Positions 52,494 through 64,000 of a stretch of DNA of 64,000 nt are shown here, piece after piece. The stretch lies in contig CM065378.1 of NCBI GenBank assembly GCA_033060915.1, positions 10,373,001 to 10,437,000 on the forward strand, read 5' to 3'. This DNA is from Euryodendron excelsum. Taxonomy: Eukaryota > Streptophyta > Magnoliopsida > Ericales > Pentaphylacaceae. The notes under the pieces were generated by a model, which was given only the letters and a program-made list of their open reading frames with translations, was not told where the DNA came from and searched no databases. The position numbers and the translations under genes are program-made. The stretch's first letter is position 1. The number at the start of each line of letters is the position of its first letter.

Positions 52494-55338
52494 TCAAGAT
52501 TCTTCCTTTACAAAATAGCTTTGAGGCAGGCAAAAATCTTCCTCTTGATTCAGGATTTCCATATCCTCATCATCTGATTTCTGACATTTAGCGAACCAGG
52601 AGAATGTTAAATACAGTATTAATCTTCACCGAGGTAAATGACAAGATGCAAATAGAGAGAAAACTTCTTACTGCTCTTGAAACACCTACAACATATCCAA
52701 TTACAAACACAAACATATATTACAAGGCATAGGCAGATAAAACCCAGAGATTAAATCTTCAACATGTCTATCTCCTAGTGTAAGTTGTAACAATTCCATT
52801 GTCCCACCGGTGTGTCATTGGATACATGATCAAACGAAACTAATCAGCACTCATCTCAGTTTATCATTTATAAGAGCCACAGAAATCTTTGGGCTTTTTC
52901 CAAATGAGTTTCTTTCTAATTTTAGTTTCTAATCTTTCCATTTATGTGTCTCAATTTCCTTACCTCATTACCTTTGACAAATGTGTCAATGTGACACAAG
53001 CAATGCAATGTAAGCAAGCACTTGTATAACCAAAGGTTTGAATTTAATATGTTTAACCCAAAGATAAGGCAGTCCTATATTTGCAGTCCAGGAACTGAAA
53101 CTTTCTTAATTGTGGGATGATGTGTTTGTTGTCCACAAATAAGTCCCCCCCTCAGAAGCCCTATGAAAATTGGAATAGCCCAAAGTGGTCTCCATAGCAT
53201 TCGAAATAAGTCTAATAGTCTATTAAGAATGGAACAATCACATTAGGGGTTTAAAGGGCGGAGTTCACCACCGGAATTTTGGTGATCACGATGATGTTTC
53301 CATGGTACACCACCAACTTCTGAGATCATATGCTATGTAAAATATTAAGGACTTGTTCAATTTCCATTATACTCACCTTTATATTCATTAACAAACAGTA
53401 AGGTAACATGACATGTCATTGAAAAGATCATTATACACACCAGCATTTCCAAGTCGTAGAAACGATCTAGTAACTGCAGAACATCTGCAGGAGAGAAGTG
53501 CCGACCAAAGCTGCAAGAAGAACTTACCTAAGTGTGAGATTCGTGAGAAAATGCAGGAAAACTACCAGATCTATACTTGAAGGTCTAGGAGAAGATATTA
53601 AGGAAATAGGAAAAGTAGAAAAGGTAGAACCAACCTTCTCCGCAGATATTCCATTAAACCATAGAGGACAAAATGACGGTGTATGCCTGCAGGAAAGCAT
53701 TTAATCAAATGAGTTACTTAGATAGTTAGATATTGATAAACTGATATGTGAGAGAAAATAAAAAAGCTAGTTTATCATTAAAAGATACCTTCAAAGTCCA
53801 AATTGTCTTCAAGAATTTATTGCTTTTCAATTTCCATTCATCTTAGATTTTTTGTTTTCTGCTTTTATCTTTTTTATTTTTTTCCCAAACCAACATTAAC
53901 ATGACATGATTCATTAACTAATTCATGTAACATGGTATATCATATTTGGTAGGTTCAGATACGAGATAACACATGGTAAAACAGAAACCAAAGATATGAT
54001 TTCCTCCCAACTTGGACCTATATTTGAGTACCTTCAGAATCAATCTTATCCAGACTCTTTGGCCACTTATTCCTTTTAATATCACTCATCTGGGAAAAAG
54101 CCTTCATAGTCACTAGAAGGACCAATTCTAATGCAGTTATATAATCCGTAGAGTAACATCAATTATCACCTCTAACCGACTTGAACATCAATCAGAATTC
54201 TCACAATAATGTTTCAAGTTATTTTATGCCACTTTCAAAGAATAACCAACCTTACATGCCTTGCTTGAGCATTCTAAAACTTTCTTCACAAATGGAAAGT
54301 TAAATCAAAGATTAAGTAATATAGGTTTTGAAAAGAAACTGAGAACCCACCTAAACCTCTAGAGGTACCATCCCCCAAAAACAAGGAACCACATAAGGAC
54401 ATTCTTGCCCCTACTTCCTCAGCAATAAAATCCTTAAACAAAAAGCCACCAAATGCCCAAGGAGTGCATTTGAAGAAAAGGCATTAAGCCCATAGTCATA
54501 GCAACGAAAACTTAAAGATTTAAGTCCACCTCCAAATCACTAAATATAGATCTTCCATTTCAGAAAGCCACATCAGATGCAACTGGGACTTTTAATAGGC
54601 CAAGTCACCATTATCCCCTAGTACCACTTCCTAGCTTTCTATCAATGGCTTCACCATTCCATATGCATTCTCCAGTGTACAATTCTTCCCAAAAAAAACA
54701 AAAAATTCACTTCATTTGCTTGAAACAAGCATGTAAATTTTCCATAATATAATCTTAATAACTCCCCAAATCCACAAACATGCTTAATTGCTTATCAAAG
54801 TTTTAGTTAAAACAATAACCTGAGCAGTAACTAATGCACTAAGCAAGTTTATACACCTGACACCACCATTTAAATCTATACAAAATTGCCAATAAATTTC
54901 CATTCTCATTTAATTCCCAAACACAAAAGCAAGTTTCTTTTGTAAATATTTCATGCAAGTGACGATTAGAATTGAAAAAGCTAATATACTTTCCCCAAGC
55001 TTTGACTAAAGAGAGAGAGAAGCAAAAAATCAACTCGAAATTTCTAAACTTGCCTCGTAATTTGGCAGGAGGATAAATTGCAAGAGCTTCTAACAATTTA
55101 AGCTCCACTTCAACCTGCGAGTGCTCCTAATTACGCAATAAAAGAAGAAAGTGAAGAAAAACAGTAAGCAATGCAAAACATAAATACACACACACACACA
55201 CATATATATAGAGAGAGAGAGAGACGTGACCTTGCGAAGAGAAGAAGCAGATGAAGGAGGAGCCTTGCATGCAGAATGTATGGACGTGCCGTCTTGTTCC
55301 TCTTCTCTATCTCTACCTCCACCACCACCGCCGGCCAT
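52494..55338 (-). CDS. EAF7/MRGBP-like NuA4 histone-acetyltransferase subunit, 5 exons
   Basis: EAF7 (MRGBP in animals) is a small subunit that, with EAF5/EAF3-type partners, links NuA4 acetyltransferase to chromatin in the nucleus. None of the exons except the first is long enough to stand out alone. Exons: 55338-55231, 55114-55054, 53686-53635, 53510-53441, 52580-52494. They join in frame to 125 residues. A Gly-rich, acidic N-terminus precedes the EAF7 core: VEVELKLLEALAIYPPAKLR, then GIHRHFVLYGLMEYLRRSFG and FSPADVLQLLDRFYDLEML, which parallels the human VGVNRHFHM region. The acidic tail ends FCLPQSYFVKEES. Intron 2 is 1.4 kb and uses a perfect GC donor (CGAG then GCAAGT). The intron-1 donor GTCACG is weak. 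The length and order fit Arabidopsis At1g26470 from memory. Confidence 0.85.
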
Positions 55339-55349
55339 TTGGCCTCCAA

Positions 55350-57155
55350 TATGGTTTCAATTTATATGCTTTCACATAACACGAGCTCTGATTATAAAAT
55401 GAAAACAGTCTGCTAAGCTAGGGTTCCAATTTGAAGCTGTTTGATCCAAAAGGAAACTGAATTAAAAGTTGTTATGCTGTTGGGCCGTTGAGATAGGTGT
55501 GATACTGCGTTGAGTTGGGCTTGGGCACTATTCGACTGGGTTCACAGCCCATTTAAGGATTGGGCTTAAGCCCTGTCAAAATAAATCCCATCAAGGGATT
55601 GACCTACTCGACGTGTCCCACGAAATCGAGCACTATTTTTAGAGTACTACTTTTGTTATGTTCTTTGGCCTTCATTTATTTCATGGATTCTATACTGTAA
55701 TATTTGAATCTTAGGATCCCTATGGTATACTTTTTTTTAGTTTATTTGGGCTGTTATTTTTTATTTTTGTGCTTATCTTAGCATATAAAAGTAAAAAAAC
55801 TAAAAAAAAAAGTTTTTTTCTTATAAGTAACAAAAAAGTAAATAAAAAAAAGTCACAAAATTACTGTACCAAACGGATCCATAATAACAAAAGTTAGAAC
55901 TACCATATTACTGAAAATTTATCCTCTTCATCATCTGCATTTGAAGAGATAAAAAAGTACAAAAAAATAAAAAAAATAAAAGATAACACAGTGTACAAAG
56001 CTTCTAATATATAAAGAGGAGTGATATCAACAATCACAGTTGTGGGTCACTCTCCACTTGATGTGTGCCACATCATGTGATGAGTCACACCTGATGCGGC
56101 ACATTTCAGGTGACAGCTGACTCACAACCGCGACTATGTGTAGCATTTCACTATATAAAAATTGATGCATCCTCATAGGTGTTTGGCACACTCGGTAAAC
56201 AAAGGTACGTAACTCCCTTGTGTTACAAAACTATTTCTGGTAGAATTTTTACTTGTCGTGTATTAGATATGCAGTAAAACTTAGATCTGAGTAGTAATAG
56301 TTGGTAATATTAATATTACACTACTTGGTGAAGGAGCCACAAAATTCATACAGGAACAACCATTAATACAACCTTAAAAATTATTTTTTAACCAAAGCTA
56401 GACCTGCGTAGATGTATATAATATATAGCACGTTATATATACAATATATAAAGTATGGGTGTTCACAAGTCAGGTTGGATAGTGATCCACTAACCAAAAC
56501 ACCAATATTAGGTTCAGGAATATTGATATCGATTTTCACTCAGTTTGAGTATAGATTTAGCCAGTTTGAGTTAAAAATTCATCTCTTGTTGTAAAAAAAA
56601 AAATTAATAAGTACTTAAATAATAAATAAATGAAAACACATAGTAAAAATTCATATACTATTAAAATTCAATCATTATGTTCAAATCGTTTTGGTTTAGA
56701 TTGGATCAACTTTGGTTTGGGCTCGGATTGAATCGAACGAGTTGACAGGTTAAAAGTCTTCAAAGTAAAATAACTACACTGCAAAGGCATAAGCCAGAAG
56801 GGAGCTTATAAATATTTTAAAGTGGGCGTATGCTGGAATTTTGTTTTCACATCCTCAAGTTTGTTTAAAACACAAAAAGAAAAAAAGAAAATAAACTAAT
56901 GAAAGATGTCAACAGCGGCAAATGTAGTGCCATCAATAATGCAGGGTGGAGCAGATTAATTATTTTTTGTCCATGCTTTGCTTACCATTCATATTAATAT
57001 TGACCACGTAACACATCATGCGCCTATTTCTTTTATATACATATGTGTATATATATACATATAAAAGAGTCACGTCATCATAAGAATAATGCCATAAGCA
57101 TGCTTTCAAGAGAAATTGGAGACTTTGTTGGAATTGCATTCACCCCAACTTGTCA
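55350..57155. other. Gene-less stretch upstream of the EAF7-like gene
   Basis: This contains the EAF7-like promoter and then AT-rich DNA. A foldback, MITE-like segment lies at about 55737-55882 (ends TTATTTGGGC and, inverted, GGATCCGTTTGGTAC). A short palindromic CACATCATGTGATG region lies near 56065-56110. No gene is supported. Confidence 0.5.
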
Positions 57156-57930
57156 ATATAAGCTTGATATCACACAAGCATCAAATCTCACGTTTGATTT
57201 CTCTTTATATATATTTTTGTAACCAGTCATTAATTATGTAATATATAAAATTTATATAGTTTGTATGGATATGGTAGATTTACATGAGTAGTCGATTGAA
57301 AGCATAGATGCCTTGTAGCAAACCCCCCAACTAAAATGACTATTAATTACAAAATACTATTGTCACATAATAATAATGAAGGATTATTGTACCAATATTA
57401 TGTTTTGTTTTTTGGTTGTACATCATATAAAAGTAGGCTTGCATCATTGTCCGTGCTCGGTTCATTTTATTGATCCAGCCCAATGTCATTGTTGCCTCTC
57501 CTATTATAAGTTTATATTTCTTTTTTGTTTGACAACGGAAATTCAATAGTAAGGTTTGGACTTAAAAATAGGGACATCCAATCCAATCCAACTCTCCCCA
57601 AGTCTCTACTCATAATCCTTTGTTCTCTTTTTATTTTATTTTATACAATTTGATACTCTCATTTCAAATCACATAGTTTAAGTTATGACCCTCGTGTGCT
57701 AATGCTTTCGTGTGAGGTATAAACTTGGTGTGAAGAAAAATACTATATAAATAGTTAACAAATACATAGAAGGTTGATAATGACATATCTAAAATTACAA
57801 AATATAATGATTCATTGACATTGAAGTGATAGGATCTAAAAAAGATCACATCATTTTATATAAAATTTGAATAAAATCTCTAAGTTGCTTGGTTGAATTT
57901 GAAGAAAATTGTCATTTGAAATAAGAAAAT
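57156..57930. repeat. Direct repeat U, left of the Copia fragment
   Basis: This segment from ATATAAGCTTGATATCA to GTCATTTGAAATAAGAAAAT recurs at 60001-60917 in the same orientation, with many small differences. The right copy has an extra piece of about 110 bases (about 60329-60440). The two copies directly bracket the truncated Copia element. Confidence 0.85.
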
Positions 57931-59942
57931 GGATTATAGCATGTGATTCTAATCTATTTCATTTATTCTCTCCTCCTGTCTCTCCCTACTTCACTGATCA
58001 TACTATTAAGCTCTTTTCTGAGAATGCTAATGTACCTACTGCTGAGACACTTATTGTACCTTCTGTTACAATCCATCTTGAGGCGTCCTTATCTACTGAT
58101 CATGCTCCTTCTGTTAGCTGTTTCTTGTTTGATCCGTCTCTGCCTTCTTCTTCTGATGAGCCTACTATTCGACATTCTACCTGGGTAACGGAGATCCTAC
58201 TCACTTTCGTGATTATCACTATTTTTTCACTATTCTTGCTCAACATGAGTTTCGCTCCCATCATGAGGCCAGTTATAACCTTCTTTGGTAGCACGTTATG
58301 GATGATTAATTGCAAGCTCTTACTAAGACTCACACTTGGGATTTGGTTGATTTTCTTTTTGGTAAATCTGTAATTATGTGTCGCTAGGACTGTAAGATTT
58401 TCGATGGTTTTGTGGAACGTTACAAAGCCCGTTTGGTTGCCAAAGGATTTACTCAAGAGTATGGCATTGACTATGAGGAGACTTTTGCTCGTCTTGCCCA
58501 TCTCACATCTGTCCGGAGTCTTGCCGTTGCCGCTGTCCATCAATGGCCCTTATATCAGATGAATGTTAAGAATGCCTTCCTCAATAGTGATCTTTTTGAG
58601 GAAGTTTATATGCAGTCTTCTCCTGAATCTTCTCATTTTACACATCAGAGCTGCAAGCTTCGTCATGCTCTATATGGTCTCAAGCAAGCTCTTCGTGTTT
58701 AGTATGCCAAATTCAGTTCCACCATCAGTGAGCTTGGTTTCTCCTCTAGTGATTATAATTCTGCTTTCTTTGTTTGTAAGTCTCCACGTGGCATAGTTCT
58801 TCTCCTTCTCTATGTGGATGACATAATTCTCACTGGTGATGATGTGCATGGTATTTCTGAGCTTAAAAACTTTCCTAGCTAACAGTTTGAGATCAAAGAT
58901 CTTTATCCTCTCAGTTACTTTCTTAGCCTTGAGATATCTTCAACCTTTACTGGTTATTCTCTCTCTCAAACCAAGTATACCTCAGATCTTCTTACTCATG
59001 CTGGTTTCACTGATAATAAGACTGCTTCCACACTTCTAGAAACTAATATGTGTCTTATTCCTCTAGATGGTAAGCTTCTGCCTGATACTACTCTCTATCG
59101 ATAGCTCATTAGCAGTCTTGTGTACCTTACTATTACTGACCCTGATATTGCCCATGTTGTTCACCTTATTAGTCAATTATTGTCCTCGTCTCGCTCCACT
59201 CACTATGCTACAGTTCTTTGTATTCTTCACTATGTTAAGGGTACTTTGTTTCATGGTCTACATTACTATTGTCACTCTTCTCTATAACTCCATGCCTATT
59301 TTTATGTCGATTGGGTTAGTTATCCTATTAATTGTCATTCTACCACTGTGTTCTGCTTCTTTTTTGGTGACTCTCTCGTTTCTTAGTATAGTAAGAAGCA
59401 GACCCTCGCTGCTCGATCTAACACTGAGGCCAAATATTGTGCACTAGCTGACACCACTCAGGAACTTCTTTGGCTTCGGTGGTTACTTCAGGACATGGAT
59501 GTTTCTCATTTTGGTGCTACTGTTTTTTATTGTGACAATCATAATGCTATTATGATTGCTCACAATGATGTGTTTCATGATCGCACTAAACACATCGAGA
59601 TTGATTGCCACTTCTTTCATTAACATATTGTTCATGGCATTGTTTATCTTCTCCCCGTGACATATGTTGACCAGACTGTTGATATCTTTATCAAGTCTCA
59701 TATTCCAGGACAATTTCATGATTTGATTTCCAAACTTAATTTAGTCTCTACATCATCACATTGAGTTTGAGGGGGTGTTGTATATAATATCTTTAGTGTA
59801 TATTATATATATTATAGAGATTTAATATTGTAGTACTTTGATTTAGTTTCCTAGTTTAGAGTTTCTTGGTCGGCACTTTTCATTGTGCTATATATATATT
59901 GTGTATTTATCTTTGGTTTATTCATTCAATTTATACAGAGAT

Positions 59943-59985
<43 letters not shown>

Positions 59986-59998
59986 ACCGTTATTCTAA
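57931..59998 (+). mobile_element. 5'-truncated Ty1/Copia retrotransposon (RT, RNase H, 3' LTR), decayed
   Basis: Translated pieces in shifting frames give the Copia order: a linker with HHEASYNLLWQ and THTWDLVDF-like motifs; the RT block from ERYKARLVAKGFTQEYGIDY through QMNVKNAFLNSDLFEEVYMQ and LRHALYGLKQA; the catalytic LLLLYVDDIILTGDD (near 58800-58840); then RNase H (KKQTLAARSNTEAKYCALA, HIEIDCHFF). At least five stops and several frameshifts interrupt it. A purine run TTTGAGGGGG (59765-59774) precedes a 3' LTR that starts TGTTGTATATAATATC and ends near 59998. gag, protease and most of integrase are missing, and there is no 5' LTR, so the element is dead. Confidence 0.88.
59775..59998 (+). 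repeat. 3' LTR of the Copia element
   Basis: It starts with TGTTGTATATAAT directly after the polypurine run and ends at TTATTCTAAC, about 224 bases later. A CT microsatellite of about 36 bases lies inside (59947-59982). Confidence 0.6.
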
Positions 59999-60000
59999 CG

Positions 60001-60917
60001 AATATAAGCTTGATATCAAACCAGGTCGGTTGGTTTTCATGCTAAGCATCATATCTCACGTTCAAGTTCTCCTTATACATGTTCGTTTGTGACTGATCAT
60101 CAATTATGCAATATATAAAGTTTTTATGGTTTGTATGGATATGGTATTTGTACATAAGTGAGTAATCGGTTGAAGGCACAGATGCCTTGTAGCAACCCCT
60201 CAACTAAAATGACTATTAATTACAAAATGCTATTGCCACATAATAATAATGAAGGATAATTGTACAAATATTATGTTTTGTATTTTTGGTTGTACATCAT
60301 TCAAAAGTCGGCTTGCGTCATTGTCCATGCGAAAAATTATTTCACATTTAACAAGTGGTGGACTACACCTCATGTAAGAGGTGGAGCATCACTTGGCCGT
60401 ACTCCTGGAGCACCAAATAATTTCTATTGTACATGCTCAGTTCATTTTATTGATCCAGCCAAATGTCATTGGTTGGGTTTCCTATTATAGAGAGTTCTAA
60501 GCAACAATAATTCTGTTTTATGTTTCTTTTTTTGTTTGACAATGGAAATTCAATAGTAAGGTTTGGACTTAAAAATAGGAACATCCAATCCAATCCAATT
60601 CTCTCCAAGTCTCTGTTCATAATCCTTTGTTCTCTCTTTGTTTTTTTTTATACAATTTAATACTCTGATTTCAAATCACATAGTTTAAGTTATGACCCTC
60701 GTGTGCTAATGCTTTCATGTGAGGCATAAACTTGGTGAGAATAGTTAACAAATATATAGAAGGTTGATAATGACATATTTAAAATTACAAAATATAATGA
60801 TCCATTGACATTGAAGTGATAGGATCTAAAAAGAATCATATCATTCTATACAAAAAAAAAAAATCTCTAAGTTGCTTCATTGAATTTGAAGAAAATTGTC
60901 ATTTGAAATAAGAAAAT
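60001..60917. repeat. Direct repeat U', right of the Copia fragment
   Basis: Second copy of the 57156-57930 repeat, starting AATATAAGCTTGATATCA. It includes an extra stretch of about 110 bases (GGTGGACTACACCTC region) not found in the left copy. Confidence 0.85.
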
Positions 60918-61670
60918 CCATTTTTACTAAATCATCTGTTATAAACTAAACCCAACTCAACTAAGCTTATTCCTAACTATTTGGGAATGGGTATTTGAGT
61001 TTTTTTTTTAATTGCATTATATTAACGGATAAAATCTTAGTTAAACTGCAATAGAACATAACTTTTTTTTATTATCTTTACCCAATTTAACTTCCCAAAT
61101 TGACTGATCACTTGGGATTTTTGAAAAAGTGTTAGTAAACCACGAATAGTAAAATTCTTTTTCATTAGGCATCGAGTCATTTGAGCTTCCGAACATTTTA
61201 ATTACAGTTTCATATTACCTACCCAATGAGTAAGAATGGATTGATAATGCTTACTGATAAACATTTTGTTTCACTAAAATCAAATGATTTGAATGTTGCT
61301 AAGTTTACAGTCTCAATAATTGAATCTGCAACACTTTTTTTCTCATATAAGAGGAACTCATCTTTTTACAAGAAATCTGGCAAATATAACCCCTATACAT
61401 AAACTCTATTCTCACTAATTTTCTTATCAACCATACATAATGCACTTGAGACTACACTAATAAATGCATGTGATATTCATTTATTTGTGTCTGATAGTAA
61501 GCATAGTTAGTAAAATATGGGACGGTAAAAGAACAACACATAATACTCACATGTTTAATATAATTTTTCTTGAAAATATGATAATAAAATTCACCATAAA
61601 AATACCAGAACGTAAAAAATACGAATATATAATTATTTGGGTATCATACAAACATTTGTTAAAAAGTCAG
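60918..61670. other. Gene-less AT-rich stretch
   Basis: Intergenic AT-rich DNA with no recognised element. It ends abruptly at the GC-rich LTR at 61671. Confidence 0.5.
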
Positions 61671-62274
61671 TGTGGAGAAATAACCCCCGGCCCAACCCAA
61701 TGGGTGAGGCCCAATCTGCTCGAATTAAAGTTGGGGCTGCCTGGGGGCCTAAATCAGTTATGAGGGAAGGCCAGCCCAAACTGCCGACCTCCTCCCAGCG
61801 TAGCCCAGACAGCGAACAGTTTGCCCAAACCGCTAGCGGTCTTTGAGCATTAAATGCGGAGTTGACTTGCATTAAATGCACGAGCGGCTGCCCACACAAA
61901 CGTCGACGTGCACATCCGGTCAGCCGGAATCCTCCACGACGGTGCGCCAGACCCTGCAGGTAGCCAGGCGGCGTCAATGATGATGCCTAACCAGCAGACC
62001 ATGAGAGCCTGCTGATAGGCCAAGACAAAACACACTCCCTGAAGGACTCTATAAAGACCCGAGGAATCGAGAGCCAGGTATGGAGAGTTGACCCCTGACA
62101 TACACAACTTTCATTCATCCTTCTCGATTAAGCTTGCTAACTTAATCTTCGGAGTGTGATCGGCCCGCCTAGGGTCGACCCATTCTAAACCCCTTGTCTT
62201 GCAGGAAGAAGTTTGGACTCATCAATTTGGGGCTTGAGAGTTCAGCCCAGCCTTCCCGAAAAATCCCACCTACA
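61671..62274 (+). repeat. 5' LTR of a Ty3/Gypsy retrotransposon
   Basis: The 604-base segment starts TGTGGAGAAATAACC and ends CCCACCTACA, so it has TGT...ACA borders. A TATAAAG box at 62050-62056 and a TTAATCTTCGGAGTG motif near 62142 resemble the promoter and leader features of plant Tat-type LTRs. The GC content jumps sharply at its left border. The 3' LTR lies beyond the window. Confidence 0.75.
62050..62056 (+). promoter_or_regulatory. TATA box in the Gypsy LTR
   Basis: TATAAAG in a GC-rich context in the middle of the LTR, the expected place for the promoter of the element's RNA. Confidence 0.55.
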
Positions 62275-62276
62275 AC

Positions 62277-62294
62277 TGGCGCCGTCTGTGGGAA
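62277..62294 (+). other. Primer-binding site of the Gypsy element
   Basis: TGGCGCCGTCTGTGGGAA lies two bases after the LTR end. This motif is the standard post-LTR sequence of many plant Ty3/Gypsy elements, where a tRNA 3' end primes reverse transcription. Confidence 0.7.
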
Positions 62295-62309
62295 GGCTCA
62301 GAAAAACCA

Positions 62310-64000
62310 TGAGTCTAAACGACCGGAGACATAGGAAAGAAAACCACGACGGGAGAGGCTTCGGAGCCTCCTCCAGTAAAAACCAGACCAGTTCGGCGCA
62401 CTGCCAATCTACACCAGTAGATCGGCAAAGGAGAATACTGAGGTCAGAGATACGAACGCCCACTGAAAGCCACCAGGAGGCACCAGAGGAAATGCGGAGG
62501 GATACGGGCTATGTCAGGGATAGAAACTTCCGCAGGAACCATCCTCGGAATCTGGCCCCGTCACCCTCCAGTGGGCGGGTCCCAAGCGAGGATACGCTCC
62601 GTGCAGCAGAGAGGGAAATTCGGCGGCGCGGAGAAGAGATAGCCTACCTCACTTCATAGGTGCGGGCAATGAGGGAGGCATTCTCTGCCAGGAATGGGCG
62701 TAGGAGAGATGGGTCCCCAAATCGGGAGCAGGTTGTTGGCGCCAGGGACGAACCAGCACCACCGGTAAGAGGAAGTTACACCCCTAGTACCGGGCGTTGC
62801 GTTAACAGGCGCACGGGTCGGCGAAGGGACAGGAGCAAAACCCCGCCGCACGACAGTCCAGTGGAGGGAGATCGGCGGAAGGAAGACTGGGAAAAGTGGT
62901 ACAATGAAAAGCAGGAGGATAGAAGGCAGCAAACTAAGGAGCGCACAGCCCATGACCTGATGAGAAAGGCCCTTGACCAGATTGCATCCACGCCATTCAC
63001 TGAGGAGATTGAATCCCATTCAATTCCTCGAAAATTCACCCCACCAAAGTTCACCCTCTATGACGGGAAGTCCGACCCAATTAACCATGTTCGGCATTAC
63101 AAACAGCTCATGGTAGTGTGGTGCAGTGACCAGATGCTGATGTGTCGAATCTTTCCCTCCAGCCTGGGAAGTGTGGCGTTACGGTGGTTCGACAAATTGC
63201 CACTTAAATCCGTTTCTAACTGGAGGCAACTAGCCGAACTTTTCACAGCCCGTTTCATAGCAAATAGCCTACAGCCGAAGGAGGTTGATTTCTTGCTGAC
63301 ATTGCGAAAAGAGGAAGGAGAAGGATTGCGAGCATACGCCCGACGCTATTGGGAAGCTTATAACGAGATTGACGAGTGCAGCGAGCAGTTAGCTGTAACT
63401 CAGTTCAAGATCGGCCTTCCCAGGGAGCATCGCTTACGACAATCCCTAATGAAGAAACCAGCCCTCACCATACAGGAACTAATGTTGAGGATCGAGCGCT
63501 ATGCGCGGCTAGATGAGGACGTACCCCATGGGGAGACAACCAAGGTCGGCGCTGCAGCCGAAAAGACGAATAAGAAGGATGCCAAGAAGCCCCAATCAGA
63601 AGACATCGGCCGAGGAAAAAGAGTGATTGATGGGGTCTACACAGTCTTTAAAGACCCCATCTATAGAATATTGCCCCAGATCCGTGATAAGCCCTTCTTC
63701 AAGTGGCCACCAAAGCTGGGGGGAGATCCAGCAACTAGGGACCAGAAGAGGTTCTGTTCCTACCACCGCGAGAAGGGGCACAAAACGGAGCAGTGTTGGC
63801 ATCTGAAAACCCATTTGGAAGACTTAGCCAAAGCAGGCCACCTTGACCAATTCATTGATCGGGAGAAGACTAAAGTTGAAGCCGAGCAACCACGAGTGCA
63901 GGAAGCAGCCCAGAAGGAACCAGAAGTAAGGTCGGTTCGGGTAATCAACGTGCTGCACGGTTCGGCCGAATCAGGAACCATCGACCCATATAGGTACCGA
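62310..64000 (+). CDS. Ty3/Gypsy gag polyprotein, with one in-frame stop, cut by the window edge
   Basis: Capsid/nucleocapsid polyprotein of the retrotransposon. The frame from the ATG at 62310 is open to the right edge except for a TAG at 62657-62659 (after IAYLTS), where a Gln codon is the simplest ancestor. The first part is basic and Arg-rich. After the stop comes the retrotransposon gag domain (FTPPKFTLYDGKSDPINHVR, ALRWFDKLPLKSVSNWRQL, FTARFIANSLQPKEV, LLTLRKEEGEGLRAYARRY), then a zinc-knuckle-like CSYHREKGHKTEQCW near 63757. Protease, RT and integrase would lie further right. The clean frame suggests a fairly young copy. A frame at 62213 reaches into the LTR and is not the real start. 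Confidence 0.85.

Noticed and set aside
55737..55882. AT-rich foldback with GTTTGG-like ends near the EAF7-like promoter
   Set aside because: The ends match poorly and no target duplication was found, so it is mentioned only as a possible MITE in the gene-less stretch.
57156..60917. Repeats U and U' as LTRs of the Copia element
   Set aside because: The polypurine run is followed directly by a different, canonical 3' LTR (TGTTGTATATAAT), and neither U copy has matching TG/CA borders at the expected places.
62654..63054. Minus-strand frames opposite the Gypsy gag
   Set aside because: They are shadows of the GC-rich gag frame, which has clear gag-domain motifs on the plus strand.

Overview
This is plant nuclear DNA, most likely from a core eudicot. 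The genes have many short exons in AT-rich, intron-heavy sequence. The families are plant-specific (alpha-expansin, GH1 beta-glucosidase, QUASIMODO2-like methyltransferase, P-class PPR), and plant-type hAT, PIF/Harbinger-like, Helitron, LINE, Copia and Ty3/Gypsy elements are interspersed. The species cannot be named from the sequence. Exon structures below were reconstructed by hand by matching splice sites to reading frame and remembered family sequences; no alignment was run.

Layout. 1-10260: a possible 3' end of an unknown gene, then a tandem duplication (period about 4.4 kb) of a decayed alpha-expansin gene. Its intron is packed with nested transposons, and a 934-bp TTA-flanked MITE sits in the second copy only. 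11315-16934 (-): an intact 13-exon GH1 beta-glucosidase resembling BGLU40. 21441-25643 (+): an intact 9-exon CobW/COG0523 (ZNG-type) metal-chaperone GTPase. 29027-29935 (+): a DRL1/KTI12 (Elongator regulator) reading frame with two isolated stop codons, behind a long 5'-UTR intron. 33218-40477 (+): a QUASIMODO2-like methyltransferase gene, complete except for a GT-to-GA change in the intron-5 donor. 43223-44758 (-): an intronless P-class PPR protein with a poly-His stretch. 47469-50361 (+): an epsilon-group 14-3-3 gene. 52494-55338 (-): a small EAF7/MRGBP-like NuA4 subunit gene. 55350-64000: transposon territory, with a 5'-truncated Copia element between two direct repeats, and the 5' LTR plus gag of a GC-rich Ty3/Gypsy element running off the right edge.

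The genes do not form a pathway; they are a syntenic block. From memory, the expansin, BGLU40, CobW, PPR, 14-3-3 and EAF7-like genes match a short interval of Arabidopsis chromosome 1 (about At1g26770 to At1g26470) in the same order. DRL1 and QUL are neighbours elsewhere (At1g13870/At1g13860). DRL1, QUL and both expansin copies each carry a disabling change while the others are intact, which suggests a block losing redundant genes.

I did not find a new molecular system. The most interesting points are four GC-AG introns among about 37 reconstructed introns, the single-base lesions in DRL1 and QUL, and the readable order of events in the expansin duplication.
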